Positions 26,219 to 34,863 are shown, counted from the stretch's first letter. The stretch is 64,000 nt of DNA from Pseudoalteromonas sp. XMcav2-N (GCF_024124545.1 NZ_JAMXSF010000011.1:1-64000), one strand, 5' to 3'. The notes: generated by a model not told the origin, from the letters alone. A program made the numbers and translations.

Positions 26219-26980
26219 CTACCCTTGCTTTTGATTTCGGCTGTGTTTCAGCCGCGCGCCTTTCACCGCTGGCGTCCATTTGGGCCGTGCGTGCCACTTT
26301 GGTTTGATCGGCGTTAAAGGAGCAACCCGCTTGCGAGCCACCAGTAGATACACACTGCCCATAGGCTTCATATAATGTCGGCAAAACCGCCGCCAGGGTG
26401 CAAAGCGTGAAAGTCGCGAGCCTCTTGCCAATGAGGCATGGACAAAGCGCTCATCAGCAAGGATTTCAAACCCCAATAGATCCAGCCAGTCTTTAACCCG
26501 CGATGGCGTAAAAAAGCGCCCCGACCAGGGCAGTTTTTCTTTGCTAAAAGGTAACAGGTGCGCCAAACCACACAAGCTGAATGGGTTAAACCCACTGATC
26601 ACAATATACCCGCCCGGGATCAGCGTTCGGTGCGCCTCTCGCAAGATATGATGCGGATCGGAATGATATTCCAGACACTGACTCAGAATACACGAGTCGA
26701 CACTGTGTTCATAAAAAGGCAGCTCATCAATCTCAGCAAAAACTCCCACGTGCTCTCCTTCTGGCGCAACACAGATTTGATGACTGATCGGGCTTTGTGA
26801 TGTATCCAGCTGACCACTCAGGCAACCTAGCTTAAGCATATGATAGCCAAACATGCGAGGCAGCCAGTGCGCCATCCGCCGCTCGATCCCTGCACGCACA
26901 TAATCCCCATGCGGAAAATCCTGCCACTGGTAGGGTTTAGGCCCCTGCTGAAAACTTAGAGCTGGTTTCATTATTCGCAC
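26219..26980 (-). CDS. yafS: SAM-dependent methyltransferase, YafS-like
   Basis: The protein has 253 residues with a class I methyltransferase core. The glycine-rich part is weak (YHMLKLGCLSGQLD). Later motifs are clear (SVDSCILSQCLEYHSDPHHI, then REAHRTLIPGGYIVISGFNP). Placement between rnhA and gloB, divergent from gloB, is the same as for E. coli yafS, which is why I give that name. Substrate unknown. The C-terminus is very basic, which may indicate nucleic acid or membrane contact. Confidence 0.8.
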   Translation of the reverse strand: MRIMKPALSFQQGPKPYQWQDFPHGDYVRAGIERRMAHWLPRMFGYHMLKLGCLSGQLDTSQSPISHQICVAPEGEHVGVFAEIDELPFYEHSVDSCILSQCLEYHSDPHHILREAHRTLIPGGYIVISGFNPFSLCGLAHLLPFSKEKLPWSGRFFTPSRVKDWLDLLGFEILADERFVHASLARGSRLSRFAPWRRFCRHYMKPMGSVYLLVARKRVAPLTPIKPKWHARPKWTPAVKGARLKHSRNQKQG

Positions 26981-27022
26981 TCGCTATACTAGTTACACCT
27001 TCACTTTATAGAGCAATGAGTT

Positions 27023-27802
27023 ATGGCGCAAGTCGCGGTGCAGATCCACCCCATCAAGGCCTTTAACGATAATTATATCTGGGCAATATGTCCGTCTGAT
27101 AGCAATCTGATGTGGGTTGTTGACCCCGGACAAAGCGAACCTGTCATTGAGTTTGCAACGACCCAACAAAAACAGCTGGTAGGTATATTAGTGACGCACC
27201 ATCACTGGGATCACACCGATGGTATTGCTCCGTTGCGCACGCACTACGGTGAACTGCCGGTATATGGCCCAAAAAATACGCCTTTTAATGGCATCACACA
27301 CCCTTTGAATGACGGCGATAAAATAAAAATTGCTGGACTCAACTTTACCATTACTCACACACCCGGACACACACTGGACCATATCTGCTACCTGACACCA
27401 GAGCTGGCGTTTACTGGCGATACCTTGTTCAGTGCAGGATGTGGCCGTTTATTTGAGGGCAGCCCGCAGCAAATGTGGCACTCTTTGCAAACTCTGGCGC
27501 AGCTCCCGCCTCACTGTGAGATTTATTGCACACATGAATACACTCAGGCTAACCTGGCGTTTGCAGCAGCGGTCGAACCAGAGAATGACGACATTACTCA
27601 GTGGCAACAATGGGGTGAGCAGCAACGCGCACAAGCACAGCCGACATTGCCCACCACAATCGCGCGCGAGTTGAGTATCAATCCTTTTATAAGGGCAAAC
27701 CTGCCACACATGCTAAATACTTTGCCCGCTGACATGCAGACAGAATGTAGTGAAGACTGGCAAAGGTTTGCCGTGCTCAGGCGATGGAAGGATAATTTTT
27801 AG
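27023..27802 (+). CDS. gloB: Hydroxyacylglutathione hydrolase (glyoxalase II)
   Basis: The protein hydrolyses S-lactoylglutathione to lactate and glutathione, the last step of methylglyoxal detoxification. It has 259 residues, as usual. The metallo-beta-lactamase signature THHHWDHTDG (residues 58-67) binds the two metals, with later ligands in HTPGHTLDHICY, FTGDTLFSAGCGR and CTHEYTQANL. The C-terminal glutathione-binding helices include NPFIRAN. It is divergent from the methyltransferase gene and followed by mltD. Confidence 0.95.
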   Translation: MAQVAVQIHPIKAFNDNYIWAICPSDSNLMWVVDPGQSEPVIEFATTQQKQLVGILVTHHHWDHTDGIAPLRTHYGELPVYGPKNTPFNGITHPLNDGDKIKIAGLNFTITHTPGHTLDHICYLTPELAFTGDTLFSAGCGRLFEGSPQQMWHSLQTLAQLPPHCEIYCTHEYTQANLAFAAAVEPENDDITQWQQWGEQQRAQAQPTLPTTIARELSINPFIRANLPHMLNTLPADMQTECSEDWQRFAVLRRWKDNF

Positions 27803-27905
27803 CCACTGCTTTAATTCTTACAACTAAACAGTTAACATTGACGGGTTTTAGCTGTGGATTTTTCTGCGGCGCCGTACCCTGACAATGGACCAATGACCGA
27901 GTTTT

Positions 27906-29468
27906 ATGAAAAAGCCTCTCTTGCTGCTGGTAGTATCAGCACTGCTGAGCGGTTGTCAAACTACGTTCGACAGCCCGACAATTGAACAAGCCGAACAACT
28001 GGATCATGCCAGTCCGGCCGAGATCAGCGACACTCTGATGAGTGCCATCCAGGAACCTGTGGAGGCTGATGAGCCACCACCGGTGTTCGACGACGTCTGG
28101 GAGCGGATCCGCTATCAGTTGTCTATTGATGTGCCGCAAAATCGCCCCGTAGTGGCAGAGCGTAACTATTATCAGCGCCATCAGGCCTATCTGGATCGTA
28201 TTTCAAAACGCGCCGAGCCTTACCTTTACTATATCGTAGAGGAAGTCGAGAAGCGCGAAATGCCGATTGAAATCGCACTGTTACCAATTGTGGAAAGTGC
28301 CTTCGATCCATTCGGGTATTCTCATCGCAGCGCATCCGGGATTTGGCAGTTTATGCCACAAACCGGCGAGCGCTTCGACCTTAAACAGAACTGGTGGTAT
28401 GACGGTCGTCGCGACATCGTCCAGTCAACCCGAGCCGCACTGGATTATCTCACTTACCTGCATAAAACCCTGGAAGGAGACTGGCTCAATGCCATTGCGG
28501 CCTATAACTCAGGAGAAGGCCGTCTGCTCAAGGCGATCCGTAAAAATCGCAAAAAGCACCTGCCAACCGATTTCTGGTCCTTGGATCTGCCACGCGAAAC
28601 CACAGCCTATGTACCTAAATTGCTTGCTCTGTCTGACTTGTTAAAACGCCAGGACGAGTTCAATGTTAAATGGAACAAGATCATCAATGCACAGGTCGTT
28701 GATACAGTCGAAGTGGGTTCGCAAATCGATTTAGCACTGGCTGCCGAAATGGCCGATATGTCACTCACTGAACTGTATCGTTTGAACCCGGGGTTTAACC
28801 GCTGGGCAACCGATCCAAACGGGCCACATACCTTGTTGCTGCCGGCAGATAAAATCGAAGCTTTCCAGACTCGTCTGGCCAATACTCCAATCAAAGACCG
28901 CTTGCGCTGGCAATATTATACGGTCGCCCGGGGTGACAGCCTGTCAGTCATAGCCAAGAAATTTTCAACCAGCACCAGTGCGATTCGTTCCCTGAACAAG
29001 CTGGATTCACACATGATCCGGGTTGGTCAGAAACTGTTGGTCCCGCTGAGCGACGGCGAGTTACAAAGTGAGCACTTACCAGATGCCGTGCGCAGCGCTG
29101 CGAACAAAGCAACGCGTAATAAAAAAACCCACACGGTCACCAGTGGTGATACCTTATGGGACATTAGCCGCGAATATGACGTTACTGTGGCACAGCTTGC
29201 TAAGTGGAATAAACTAAAGGCCAATGCAGTCCTCAAGCTTGGCCAAAAGCTCACCATTTATCAGACTCAAACAGCCACTCAGCCCGTTGCGAACACAACT
29301 GAGCGCACCATTACCTATAAGGTTCGTAAGGGAGATTCTCTGGCACGGATCGCGGCTAAGTTTAACCTGACTGTCAGTGAAATCGTGAAGTGGAATAAGC
29401 TTGCGGGTCAGAAATATCTCTACCCTGGTCAAAAGCTGAAACTGACCGTTGATGTCAAAAGCTCATAA
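27906..29468 (+). CDS. mltD: Membrane-bound lytic murein transglycosylase D
   Basis: The lipoprotein has 520 residues with lipobox LLSGC (Cys 17). It cleaves peptidoglycan glycan strands to 1,6-anhydro ends. The SLT catalytic domain spans about residues 110-250, with the catalytic Glu in LPIVESAFDPFGYSHRSASG and the family motifs GIWQFMPQTG and AIAAYNSGEG. Three LysM glycan-binding repeats follow at about 337-382, 405-450 and 470-514 (each with GDSL or GDTL and a GQKL end). E. coli MltD has two LysM repeats, so this one has an extra. A strong terminator follows. Confidence 0.95.
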   Translation: MKKPLLLLVVSALLSGCQTTFDSPTIEQAEQLDHASPAEISDTLMSAIQEPVEADEPPPVFDDVWERIRYQLSIDVPQNRPVVAERNYYQRHQAYLDRISKRAEPYLYYIVEEVEKREMPIEIALLPIVESAFDPFGYSHRSASGIWQFMPQTGERFDLKQNWWYDGRRDIVQSTRAALDYLTYLHKTLEGDWLNAIAAYNSGEGRLLKAIRKNRKKHLPTDFWSLDLPRETTAYVPKLLALSDLLKRQDEFNVKWNKIINAQVVDTVEVGSQIDLALAAEMADMSLTELYRLNPGFNRWATDPNGPHTLLLPADKIEAFQTRLANTPIKDRLRWQYYTVARGDSLSVIAKKFSTSTSAIRSLNKLDSHMIRVGQKLLVPLSDGELQSEHLPDAVRSAANKATRNKKTHTVTSGDTLWDISREYDVTVAQLAKWNKLKANAVLKLGQKLTIYQTQTATQPVANTTERTITYKVRKGDSLARIAAKFNLTVSEIVKWNKLAGQKYLYPGQKLKLTVDVKSS

Positions 29469-29471
29469 CGT

Positions 29472-29500
29472 AAAAAGCCGCTGACAACAGCGGCTTTTTT
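29472..29500. terminator. Bidirectional intrinsic terminator after mltD
   Basis: AAAAAGCCGCTG and CAGCGGCTTTTTT form a stem over a short loop, with T-runs on both strands. It ends mltD on the plus strand and the yqcA operon on the minus strand. Confidence 0.9.
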
Positions 29501-29525
29501 GTCGACTTATACCAGGACACTCGAA

Positions 29526-29969
29526 TCAAAAGTGTTGCAGCCACTTCTGTAGCCAAGGTGAAACCGCTTCATAAGGTTCAAAGTGCTCACATGCATCAAC
29601 ATCCAGACGAGGCTCAGCCACAGTCGCATTCAGCTCCTGAATGAGTACATCGATCTGACGTCCGGCGCCACAAAAGGTGTCCCCATAGCTACTATCACCC
29701 AGGGCAATAACTCCGACTGTCTTGCCCGTCAGCATAGGAAACTGACTTTGCATTTGCAAAATCAAAGGTAACAGGTTATCCGGAATATCGCCTTGTCCGG
29801 TTGTCGAAGAAATAAACAGCAGGTTTTCTGCTGACTGAACTTGTTGCAAAGTGGGTACTTCGGCAATTGTTGCAGTATGACCTAGCTGTTCAATGTCATT
29901 TTTAACCTCAACCGCCAGATTTTCTGCATTGCCAAATACTGAACCGACAAAAAGTGTAATGGATGCCAT
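29526..29969 (-). CDS. yqcA: Flavodoxin-domain protein, YqcA/MioC type
   Basis: The protein has 147 residues from the ATG at 29969, which overlaps the truC stop by one base. An FMN-binding flavodoxin fold is shown by FVGSVFGNAENLA (phosphate loop, with GSVFGN in place of GSxTGN), ISSTTGQGDIPDN and VIALGDSSYGDTFCGAGRQI. It probably acts as a one-electron carrier. The partner is not known. The neighbours truC and yqcC form the same group in E. coli, which supports the name. Confidence 0.85.
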   Translation of the reverse strand: MASITLFVGSVFGNAENLAVEVKNDIEQLGHTATIAEVPTLQQVQSAENLLFISSTTGQGDIPDNLLPLILQMQSQFPMLTGKTVGVIALGDSSYGDTFCGAGRQIDVLIQELNATVAEPRLDVDACEHFEPYEAVSPWLQKWLQHF

Positions 29970-30703
29970 TATAGGTAGTCCTTTTCTGTACTCGGCCAGC
30001 CCAGTTGCCTGCATAAATTCAACATTTCCTCTCCCAGACTGGCGCGAATGATGATGGGTTGTTGACTATAAGGATGCAAAAACTTCAGTTCAGTTGCAAA
30101 TAACATCAGGCGGCGAATGCCAAAATGATCCTGAAAAAAGTGGTTCTGCTTGTTATCCCCGTGATTTACATCGCCAATAATGGGGTGATTAAGATGGTTG
30201 AGGTGGCGACGGATCTGATGTTTGCGACCCGTTTTTGGAAAACACTCGACCAGGGAGTAGCGAATACTGGGGTATTTACCCAGCGGAATATCCAGCGTTG
30301 CATGATGTAAGCAGTTGAACTGGGTCTGTGCTTCCTGAGGTGCTTTATCCTGATCGGCAAACTTGTCGGCAATTTTATCTAACTGCTCTTTCAGCGGTTT
30401 ATCGACATACACGTCTTCAGGAGCAAAGCCACGTACTAAAGCCAGATAACGCTTTTGCACTGTGCCATCGATGAATACCTGATTCATATCCCGTGCCGCT
30501 TCGGAACTTAACGCAAACAGCAGAACGCCCGAGGTAGGCCGGTCGAGTCTATGAACTGGAAACACATGCTGCCCAAGCTGGTCACGCAGCATCTGCATTG
30601 CAAATTGGGTTTCACGTTTGTCGAGAAACGAGCGGTGAACCAGCAATCCTGAAGGCTTGTTGATAGCCACATAGTGCTCATCCTGATAAATGATTTCTAG
30701 CAT
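29969..30703 (-). CDS. truC: tRNA pseudouridine(65) synthase
   Basis: The protein has 244 residues and belongs to the RluA family of pseudouridine synthases. It isomerises uridine 65 in certain tRNAs, including tRNA-Asp, the very tRNA present here in seven copies. The catalytic Asp is residue 54 in HRLDRPTSGVLLFAL. The family's KTGRKHQIRRHLNHL and GDVNHGD motifs follow. It lacks an S4 domain, as TruC does. It lies between yqcC and yqcA with very short spacing, forming an operon. Confidence 0.93.
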   Translation of the reverse strand: MLEIIYQDEHYVAINKPSGLLVHRSFLDKRETQFAMQMLRDQLGQHVFPVHRLDRPTSGVLLFALSSEAARDMNQVFIDGTVQKRYLALVRGFAPEDVYVDKPLKEQLDKIADKFADQDKAPQEAQTQFNCLHHATLDIPLGKYPSIRYSLVECFPKTGRKHQIRRHLNHLNHPIIGDVNHGDNKQNHFFQDHFGIRRLMLFATELKFLHPYSQQPIIIRASLGEEMLNLCRQLGWPSTEKDYL

Positions 30704-30710
30704 ACTGCGA

Positions 30711-31022
30711 CTACTCCGAAACGGCCAAATCTAGTCGTTGCAATACACTCACTAACACTGCCAATTGAGGATGCTGTGCGAGGCTGACTTCTGCCATCGG
30801 AGCAATGGCCATATTGGCGGGTAATGCTGATCCGCTTTGCAATAGCGCACGCATCTTGACGACAAAGACAAACTGTAACCATTGTTCGAAACGTAGCGTA
30901 TCGCAGCAAAATGGTTGAGTAGAGCGTAACGCCTCAACCGGAACAGGCGTTGCCTGCCAAAGTTCAGCCTGACGCAGCGTATGCTCCAATTCGTCCAGCA
31001 GGCGCCATACAGGGTGATCCAT
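30711..31022 (-). CDS. yqcC: YqcC family protein (DUF446)
   Basis: The protein has 103 residues, all helical. The pattern LLDELEHTLRQAELWQ, then FCCDTLRFEQWLQFVFVVKM, matches YqcC/DUF446. It is the first gene of the yqcC-truC-yqcA operon, seven bases before truC, as in other gammaproteobacteria. Activity unknown; a helper role for TruC has only been suggested by linkage. Confidence 0.85.
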   Translation of the reverse strand: MDHPVWRLLDELEHTLRQAELWQATPVPVEALRSTQPFCCDTLRFEQWLQFVFVVKMRALLQSGSALPANMAIAPMAEVSLAQHPQLAVLVSVLQRLDLAVSE

Positions 31023-31156
31023 AGTGCTTCCTCACACAAATATAAAAGCGATATTATACCTCATCAACCCCGAACGTTTGTATCTTTATAGCTGCTCTTA
31101 TCAGTCACTGAGAATAAAGCTATAATCGCGCTTCAACGCAATTAAGTGAGATGATA

Positions 31157-32188
31157 ATGACAGCGCAAATTACGACTTTAGGTGAACTACTGACTTCAGC
31201 TGGCACGCAATGGCGCGCCTATGATATTGGCCGTCGCATAACCAAAATCGATAAAAAGCAGTTTGCGCAGATCGAAACCACTCAGGTTCCTTACCCCTAT
31301 CCGCTTGCAGGTCATGCATTGCTGGCAATCCAGTTTTGGGATAACCAGGCAACCCAGGACCCTTATGTGTGGTTTTTAAAACTTCCGTTGGATGAACAAA
31401 GTAAGCTGGTTGCCGCCAGCCGCGATCACTTTGCCTCTATGGTGATTGATGCAATAGGCACTCAACTGACCGGTGAAGATGCGCAGGGTAAACTGGATAA
31501 TAATCCGTATGTCTATGCGCCCAACGCAAATAAGCTCGCCGCATTTAATGCGTTATTGAAAACGGAATTAAAGCGGCCTGCATCGCAATACTATGAGTAC
31601 GCTGAGCTATACTTTGCTCAGAAGCTGGGGTTAGATCAGTGGCAAAACCTGGCGGTACAGGGCCTGGCAGATTTTGCGATGCGTCTGGATCACGGCAGCA
31701 ATCAGGACAATTTAAAAGCCAGCTGGTCACAACTTCCTCAAACGGTTCAATCACCTTTAGCAGCGATGTTAGAACATGTAGCCATTGGTGTTGAGCTGAC
31801 AGAACACTTACTCAGTGGCCTGAAAACAGCTGTGGCTAAAAATGATCTGACAGTCTGTGTAAACCATCTTAGAGCTTTGTCCGGCAGCCACAGCCTGGGG
31901 CTTATCGCCGAAGCCGTAGATGCTATTCTGGATTCGCCTTTGGCAGCACACGCCGACCTGCAACTGACCATAACCGGACGTTGCTGGGAAACATTGACCG
32001 AGACACACAGGTTAATCAACCTGATGGATCAGGCAGCCCACAACACCGATGTAGAGGGGCTATTTGAAAGCATTTTCGCCGACTTGGTTGCAATTCCGGT
32101 TTTGCGCCCACATGTCTTAGCTCTACTTAGAACAGAAAATCGCAGTGAAACACTGTCAAAAGCGATAGGCAGGCTATTTAAACGATGA
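31157..32188 (+). CDS. DUF3549 family protein
   Basis: The protein has 343 residues from the ATG at 31157; an ATG two codons earlier is too close to the GTGAG site. It begins TTLGELLTSAGTQWRAYDIG and has no signal or membrane segment. The sequence matches DUF3549, a family of about 340 residues confined to gammaproteobacteria, which is soluble and of unknown role. It overlaps the next gene by four bases, so the pair is translationally coupled, an arrangement I expect to be conserved. Confidence 0.8.
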   Translation: MTAQITTLGELLTSAGTQWRAYDIGRRITKIDKKQFAQIETTQVPYPYPLAGHALLAIQFWDNQATQDPYVWFLKLPLDEQSKLVAASRDHFASMVIDAIGTQLTGEDAQGKLDNNPYVYAPNANKLAAFNALLKTELKRPASQYYEYAELYFAQKLGLDQWQNLAVQGLADFAMRLDHGSNQDNLKASWSQLPQTVQSPLAAMLEHVAIGVELTEHLLSGLKTAVAKNDLTVCVNHLRALSGSHSLGLIAEAVDAILDSPLAAHADLQLTITGRCWETLTETHRLINLMDQAAHNTDVEGLFESIFADLVAIPVLRPHVLALLRTENRSETLSKAIGRLFKR

Positions 32189-32487
32189 TCACTCTTTGGC
32201 TTTTTATTCTTATCGGCGCAATCATTGCGTTCTTTTGGTTTGGCCGCCAAATAGCAGAAGCAGCGCAGCAGCATGCAATTGGTCAGGCTGAAAAACTGAA
32301 CGTACAGCTACTCAGTGTCGCCTGTGTTAAACGCAGGCTCGCAGTGCTGAGCAATGGAAAACTGGGAATAAAAAGTCAATTTGCTTTTGAGTTCAGTTCA
32401 GATCAGCAAAGTGCCTACACTGGCACTATGTACCTGGAAAACCTGCGTCTGAAGAAAATGGACATCCCACCTCATCGCATGATGTAG
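32185..32487 (+). CDS. DUF3301 family membrane-anchored protein
   Basis: The protein has 100 residues. One N-terminal membrane segment (ITLWLFILIGAIIAFFWF) is followed by a small cytoplasmic domain with AEAAQQHAIGQAEKLNVQLL, SVACVKRRLAV and FEFSSDQQSAYTGTMYLENL. This matches DUF3301. Its start overlaps the DUF3549 stop (ATGA). Role unknown. Confidence 0.8.
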   Translation: MITLWLFILIGAIIAFFWFGRQIAEAAQQHAIGQAEKLNVQLLSVACVKRRLAVLSNGKLGIKSQFAFEFSSDQQSAYTGTMYLENLRLKKMDIPPHRMM

Positions 32488-32613
32488 TAGATGCACTGTG
32501 AACTGGTAAGTAGTTGATGAGATAGATCTTTCGATTTGGGGAAAACGTACCTGTTCAATCAGGTATCAGGTGATCGTATTAGCTAACTGCGCAGTCAGGC
32601 TAACTGACAAGCA

Positions 32614-32647
32614 TAAAAAAACCAAGGCGTAACCCTTGCGCTACGCC
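32614..32647 (-). terminator. Intrinsic terminator of the CsrB-like RNA
   Basis: On the minus strand GGCGTAGC pairs with GTTACGCC (one G-U pair) over GCAAGG, followed by TTGG and seven T. CsrB-type RNAs normally end in such a hairpin. Confidence 0.8.
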
Positions 32648-32882
32648 CCAATCTGACGAATTTCCTGGGAGGTATCCGATACCTCTGCTTACAACAAACT
32701 AGCAAGCCGCCAAGCTTCATCATCCCCTGAACGGGTATACATCCTGACACACCCGATCTTCTTCCCTGACTTCATCCGATAGGTTACGTCCTGTAGATAT
32801 CCTTACCGCATCCAAGCACATCCTTTGTCTTACAGTATGACTTTGTTCACACCGTTCGACTCTTCTTCCCTATTCCTTTTAT

Positions 32883-33490
32883 AAACAACATCCTGTTGTG
32901 TCCTGAGTCATCCTGACTCTGTCCACTTCGCTTATCCTAAGCGCTCCTAACATCCTTTGTTCAACATCGTCCTGATGTTTCCTGAGCCATCCTGACTCTG
33001 TCCACTTCGCTTATCCTAAGCGCTCCTAACATCCTTTGTTCAACATCATCCTGATGTTTCCTGAGTCATCCTGACTCTGTCCACTTCGCTTGTCCTAAGC
33101 GCTCCTAACATCCTTTGTTCAACATCGTCCTGATGTTTCCTGAGCCATCCTGACTCTGTCCACTTCGCTTATCCTAAGCGCTCCAAACATCCTTTGTTCA
33201 ACATCGTCCTGATGTTTCCTGAGCTATCCTGACCCTGTCCACTTCGCTTATCCTAAGCGCTCCTAACATCCTTTGTTCAACATCGTCCTGATGTTTTCTG
33301 AATCATCCTGGCTCTGTCCACTTCGCTTGTCCTAAGCGCTCCTAACATCCTTTGTTCAACATCGTCCTGATGTTTTCTGAATCATCCTGGCTCTGTCCAC
33401 TTCGCTTGTCCTAAGCGCTCCTAACATTCTTTGTTAAACATCGTCCTGATGTTTCCTGAGTCATCCTGACTCTGTCCACTTCACCTCTTC
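32883..33490. repeat. Tandem array of eight 79-bp units
   Basis: The landmark GTCCACTTCG/A recurs at 32921, 33000, 33079, 33158, 33237, 33316, 33395 and 33474, always 79 bases apart. The first and last units diverge at their outer ends. Each unit has about seven TCC triplets (GGA on the minus strand) and three short inverted repeats. Several differences between units keep pairing: GAGTCA/TGACTC changes to GAGTCA/TGGCTC through a G-U pair, and CGCTTA/TAAGCG to CGCTT/AAGCG. There are no unique spacers, so it is not a CRISPR array. Confidence 0.92.
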
Positions 33491-33546
33491 CTGACGCTGA
33501 TGTCCTTCCGTCCTTGAACACGATTAAGTTTACGCAATCCTGGCTG

Positions 33547-33577
33547 TCAGAAAAGGCGCTTTTTCTGATAGTTTTTT
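33547..33577 (+). terminator. Plus-strand terminator at the right end of the array
   Basis: TCAGAAAA pairs with TTTTCTGA over GGCGCT, followed by TAG and six T on the plus strand. It would stop transcription running from the DUF3301 operon through the array before it reaches the upstream box. On the minus strand it would lie at or near the 5' end of the predicted RNA. Confidence 0.55.
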
Positions 33578-33679
33578 AAGTCATCAAGTTGAAATAAAAA
33601 TAAAACCAATAAAAATCAATGCTTTAAAGTTAAATAATGGGTTAAATCAGCAGGTCTAAAACGCCTTGACCTACATCCA

Positions 33680-33697
33680 TGTGAGAAAAGTCTCACA
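33680..33697. promoter_or_regulatory. GacA/UvrY (VarA)-type activator box
   Basis: TGTGAG-AAAAGT-CTCACA is an 18-bp palindrome with the layout TGTAAG-N6-CTTACA known upstream of csrB, rsmY and rsmZ genes. It overlaps the last codons of the GNAT gene and is about 105 bases upstream of the estimated RNA start. Confidence 0.65.
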
Positions 33698-34349
33698 GCG
33701 TTTTTTCCATAATGGCCGCTCGAGTTTTAAACAGCAATTCACCCTGTACTGATCTGAAAGTTAAAACCTGATGCTTTTCATATCCATGCTCTTGAAAAAA
33801 CGCATGTTGGTTAGGTTCTGAGACAAACACCCCAATGCCTGTGGCAAGTGGGTTCTCTTTCACCAATTCGTCCAGCGCGCTAAGCAAATGGTGCCCCAGA
33901 CCTTGCCCCTGATATTGCGGCTCTACCGCAATAAAAGACAGAAAATAGTAATGCCCCTGCTCAGACAGTGCTTCACGAATGGTTTTCTCTTTATCAATCA
34001 GCTGCTGCGTTTGAAGATAGCCGGCACTCATCATGAGTCGCAACCGCCAGTCCCAGCGCCGCGACGCTTGCAATTCGGTTTGCGCTTCAAACACGCAGGC
34101 AATCGCAAGCAAAGATTGTCCCTGATATAGTCCAATCAGTGGCTGGGCTGATTGGCCAAAGCAAGACAATTCCTCGCGGATCAATGCACGTAAGCGCGAT
34201 TCATAGCTTTGCTCATCGGATCCACCCAGAACACCTTTAAACAACTTGTCATCATGGTAGGCTCGATACAACAGACTGGCTGCAACAGTGCTGTCTTCCG
34301 GGTGTAAGTGTTTAATTGTCAATTGTGTAACGGATGCTGGGTTAGTCAT
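33693..34349 (-). CDS. GNAT-family N-acetyltransferase
   Basis: The protein has 218 residues from the ATG at 34349, which has AAGGA upstream; the longer frame to 34547 has no such site. The acetyl-CoA-binding motif A is FIAVEPQYQGQGLGHHLLSA (V-x-P-x-Q-G-x-G), followed by GIGVFVSEPNQHAFFQEHGY (motif B). The acceptor is unknown. Its last codons overlap the predicted activator box of the neighbouring RNA gene. Confidence 0.8.
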   Translation of the reverse strand: MTNPASVTQLTIKHLHPEDSTVAASLLYRAYHDDKLFKGVLGGSDEQSYESRLRALIREELSCFGQSAQPLIGLYQGQSLLAIACVFEAQTELQASRRWDWRLRLMMSAGYLQTQQLIDKEKTIREALSEQGHYYFLSFIAVEPQYQGQGLGHHLLSALDELVKENPLATGIGVFVSEPNQHAFFQEHGYEKHQVLTFRSVQGELLFKTRAAIMEKTL

Positions 34350-34454
34350 GGAGTGTCCTTGTTTTTTGTTTTGATTATCCGACGATAATTTACTTGGTCG
34401 GTGTCGTAAATCTACTATAGTTATAGCGTACTTTTTAAACAAAAAGAGGGGCGT

Positions 34455-34682
34455 ATGGATACTAGTGTACATAATCTGAAAAACTTGTTTGCACAACTCG
34501 GGTTGGATAACAGCGATGCTAAAATTGAGGCCTTTTTCAGTCAACACAGTCTACCCAGTGATATGTTGCTAGCCGAAGCCCCATTTTGGAATGAAGGGCA
34601 AAAACATTTTATTGAAGAGTCACTTCAAGAAGATGCCGACTGGAGTGAAGTAATAGACGAGCTGGATGCTCGATTGCGCTGA
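34455..34682 (+). CDS. DUF2789 family protein
   Basis: The protein has 75 acidic, helical residues. The pattern LKNLFAQLGLDNSDAKIEAF, then APFWNEGQKHFIEESLQEDADW, matches DUF2789, a short proteobacterial family with no known role. AGAGGGG stands before the ATG. It is divergent from the GNAT gene and appears to be a single gene. Confidence 0.8.
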   Translation: MDTSVHNLKNLFAQLGLDNSDAKIEAFFSQHSLPSDMLLAEAPFWNEGQKHFIEESLQEDADWSEVIDELDARLR

Positions 34683-34863
34683 GCGTGCCTGGACAGTATG
34701 CAAGTGTTAAATGAACCTGTGTGCGGCCCGGCATAGGTTCGTATGTTAGTCCGGCGGTTTTTGATGACCCATCAAAACAGCTTAATACAGACTGTTTTAC
34801 TGGTGATGTTCTGCGGGCTAAGATGTTATAATGCGCTCAGTTTTTGTTTCCAGAGGGTACACT

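Larger units (their letters stand above)
32612..33575 (-). ncRNA. Very large CsrB-like CsrA-sequestering RNA (predicted)
   Basis: No protein gene fits this 1.2-kb gap. Read on the minus strand it is full of GGA triplets: I count about 67 between 32648 and 33540. Many stand in hairpin loops. Examples are GAGTCA-GGA-TGACTC, CGCTTA-GGA-TAAGCG and AACATC-AGGAC-GATGTT. CsrA/RsmA binds exactly such loops, and CsrB/RsmZ RNAs carry many of them; E. coli CsrB has about 20 in 369 nt. The left end is an intrinsic terminator on this strand. A GacA/UvrY-type palindrome lies about 105 bases upstream of the estimated start. The 5' end is approximate because I could not fix a promoter. Strand and class are inferred from loop content, terminator and box. 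No covariance search was run. Confidence 0.72.

Noticed and set aside
32883..33490. CRISPR array
   Set aside because: Units are contiguous 79-bp copies with no unique spacers, and no cas genes are present.
32488..33692. Repeat-coded protein
   Set aside because: No long open frame exists on either strand across the array. The 79-bp unit is not a multiple of three, and stops interrupt each frame.
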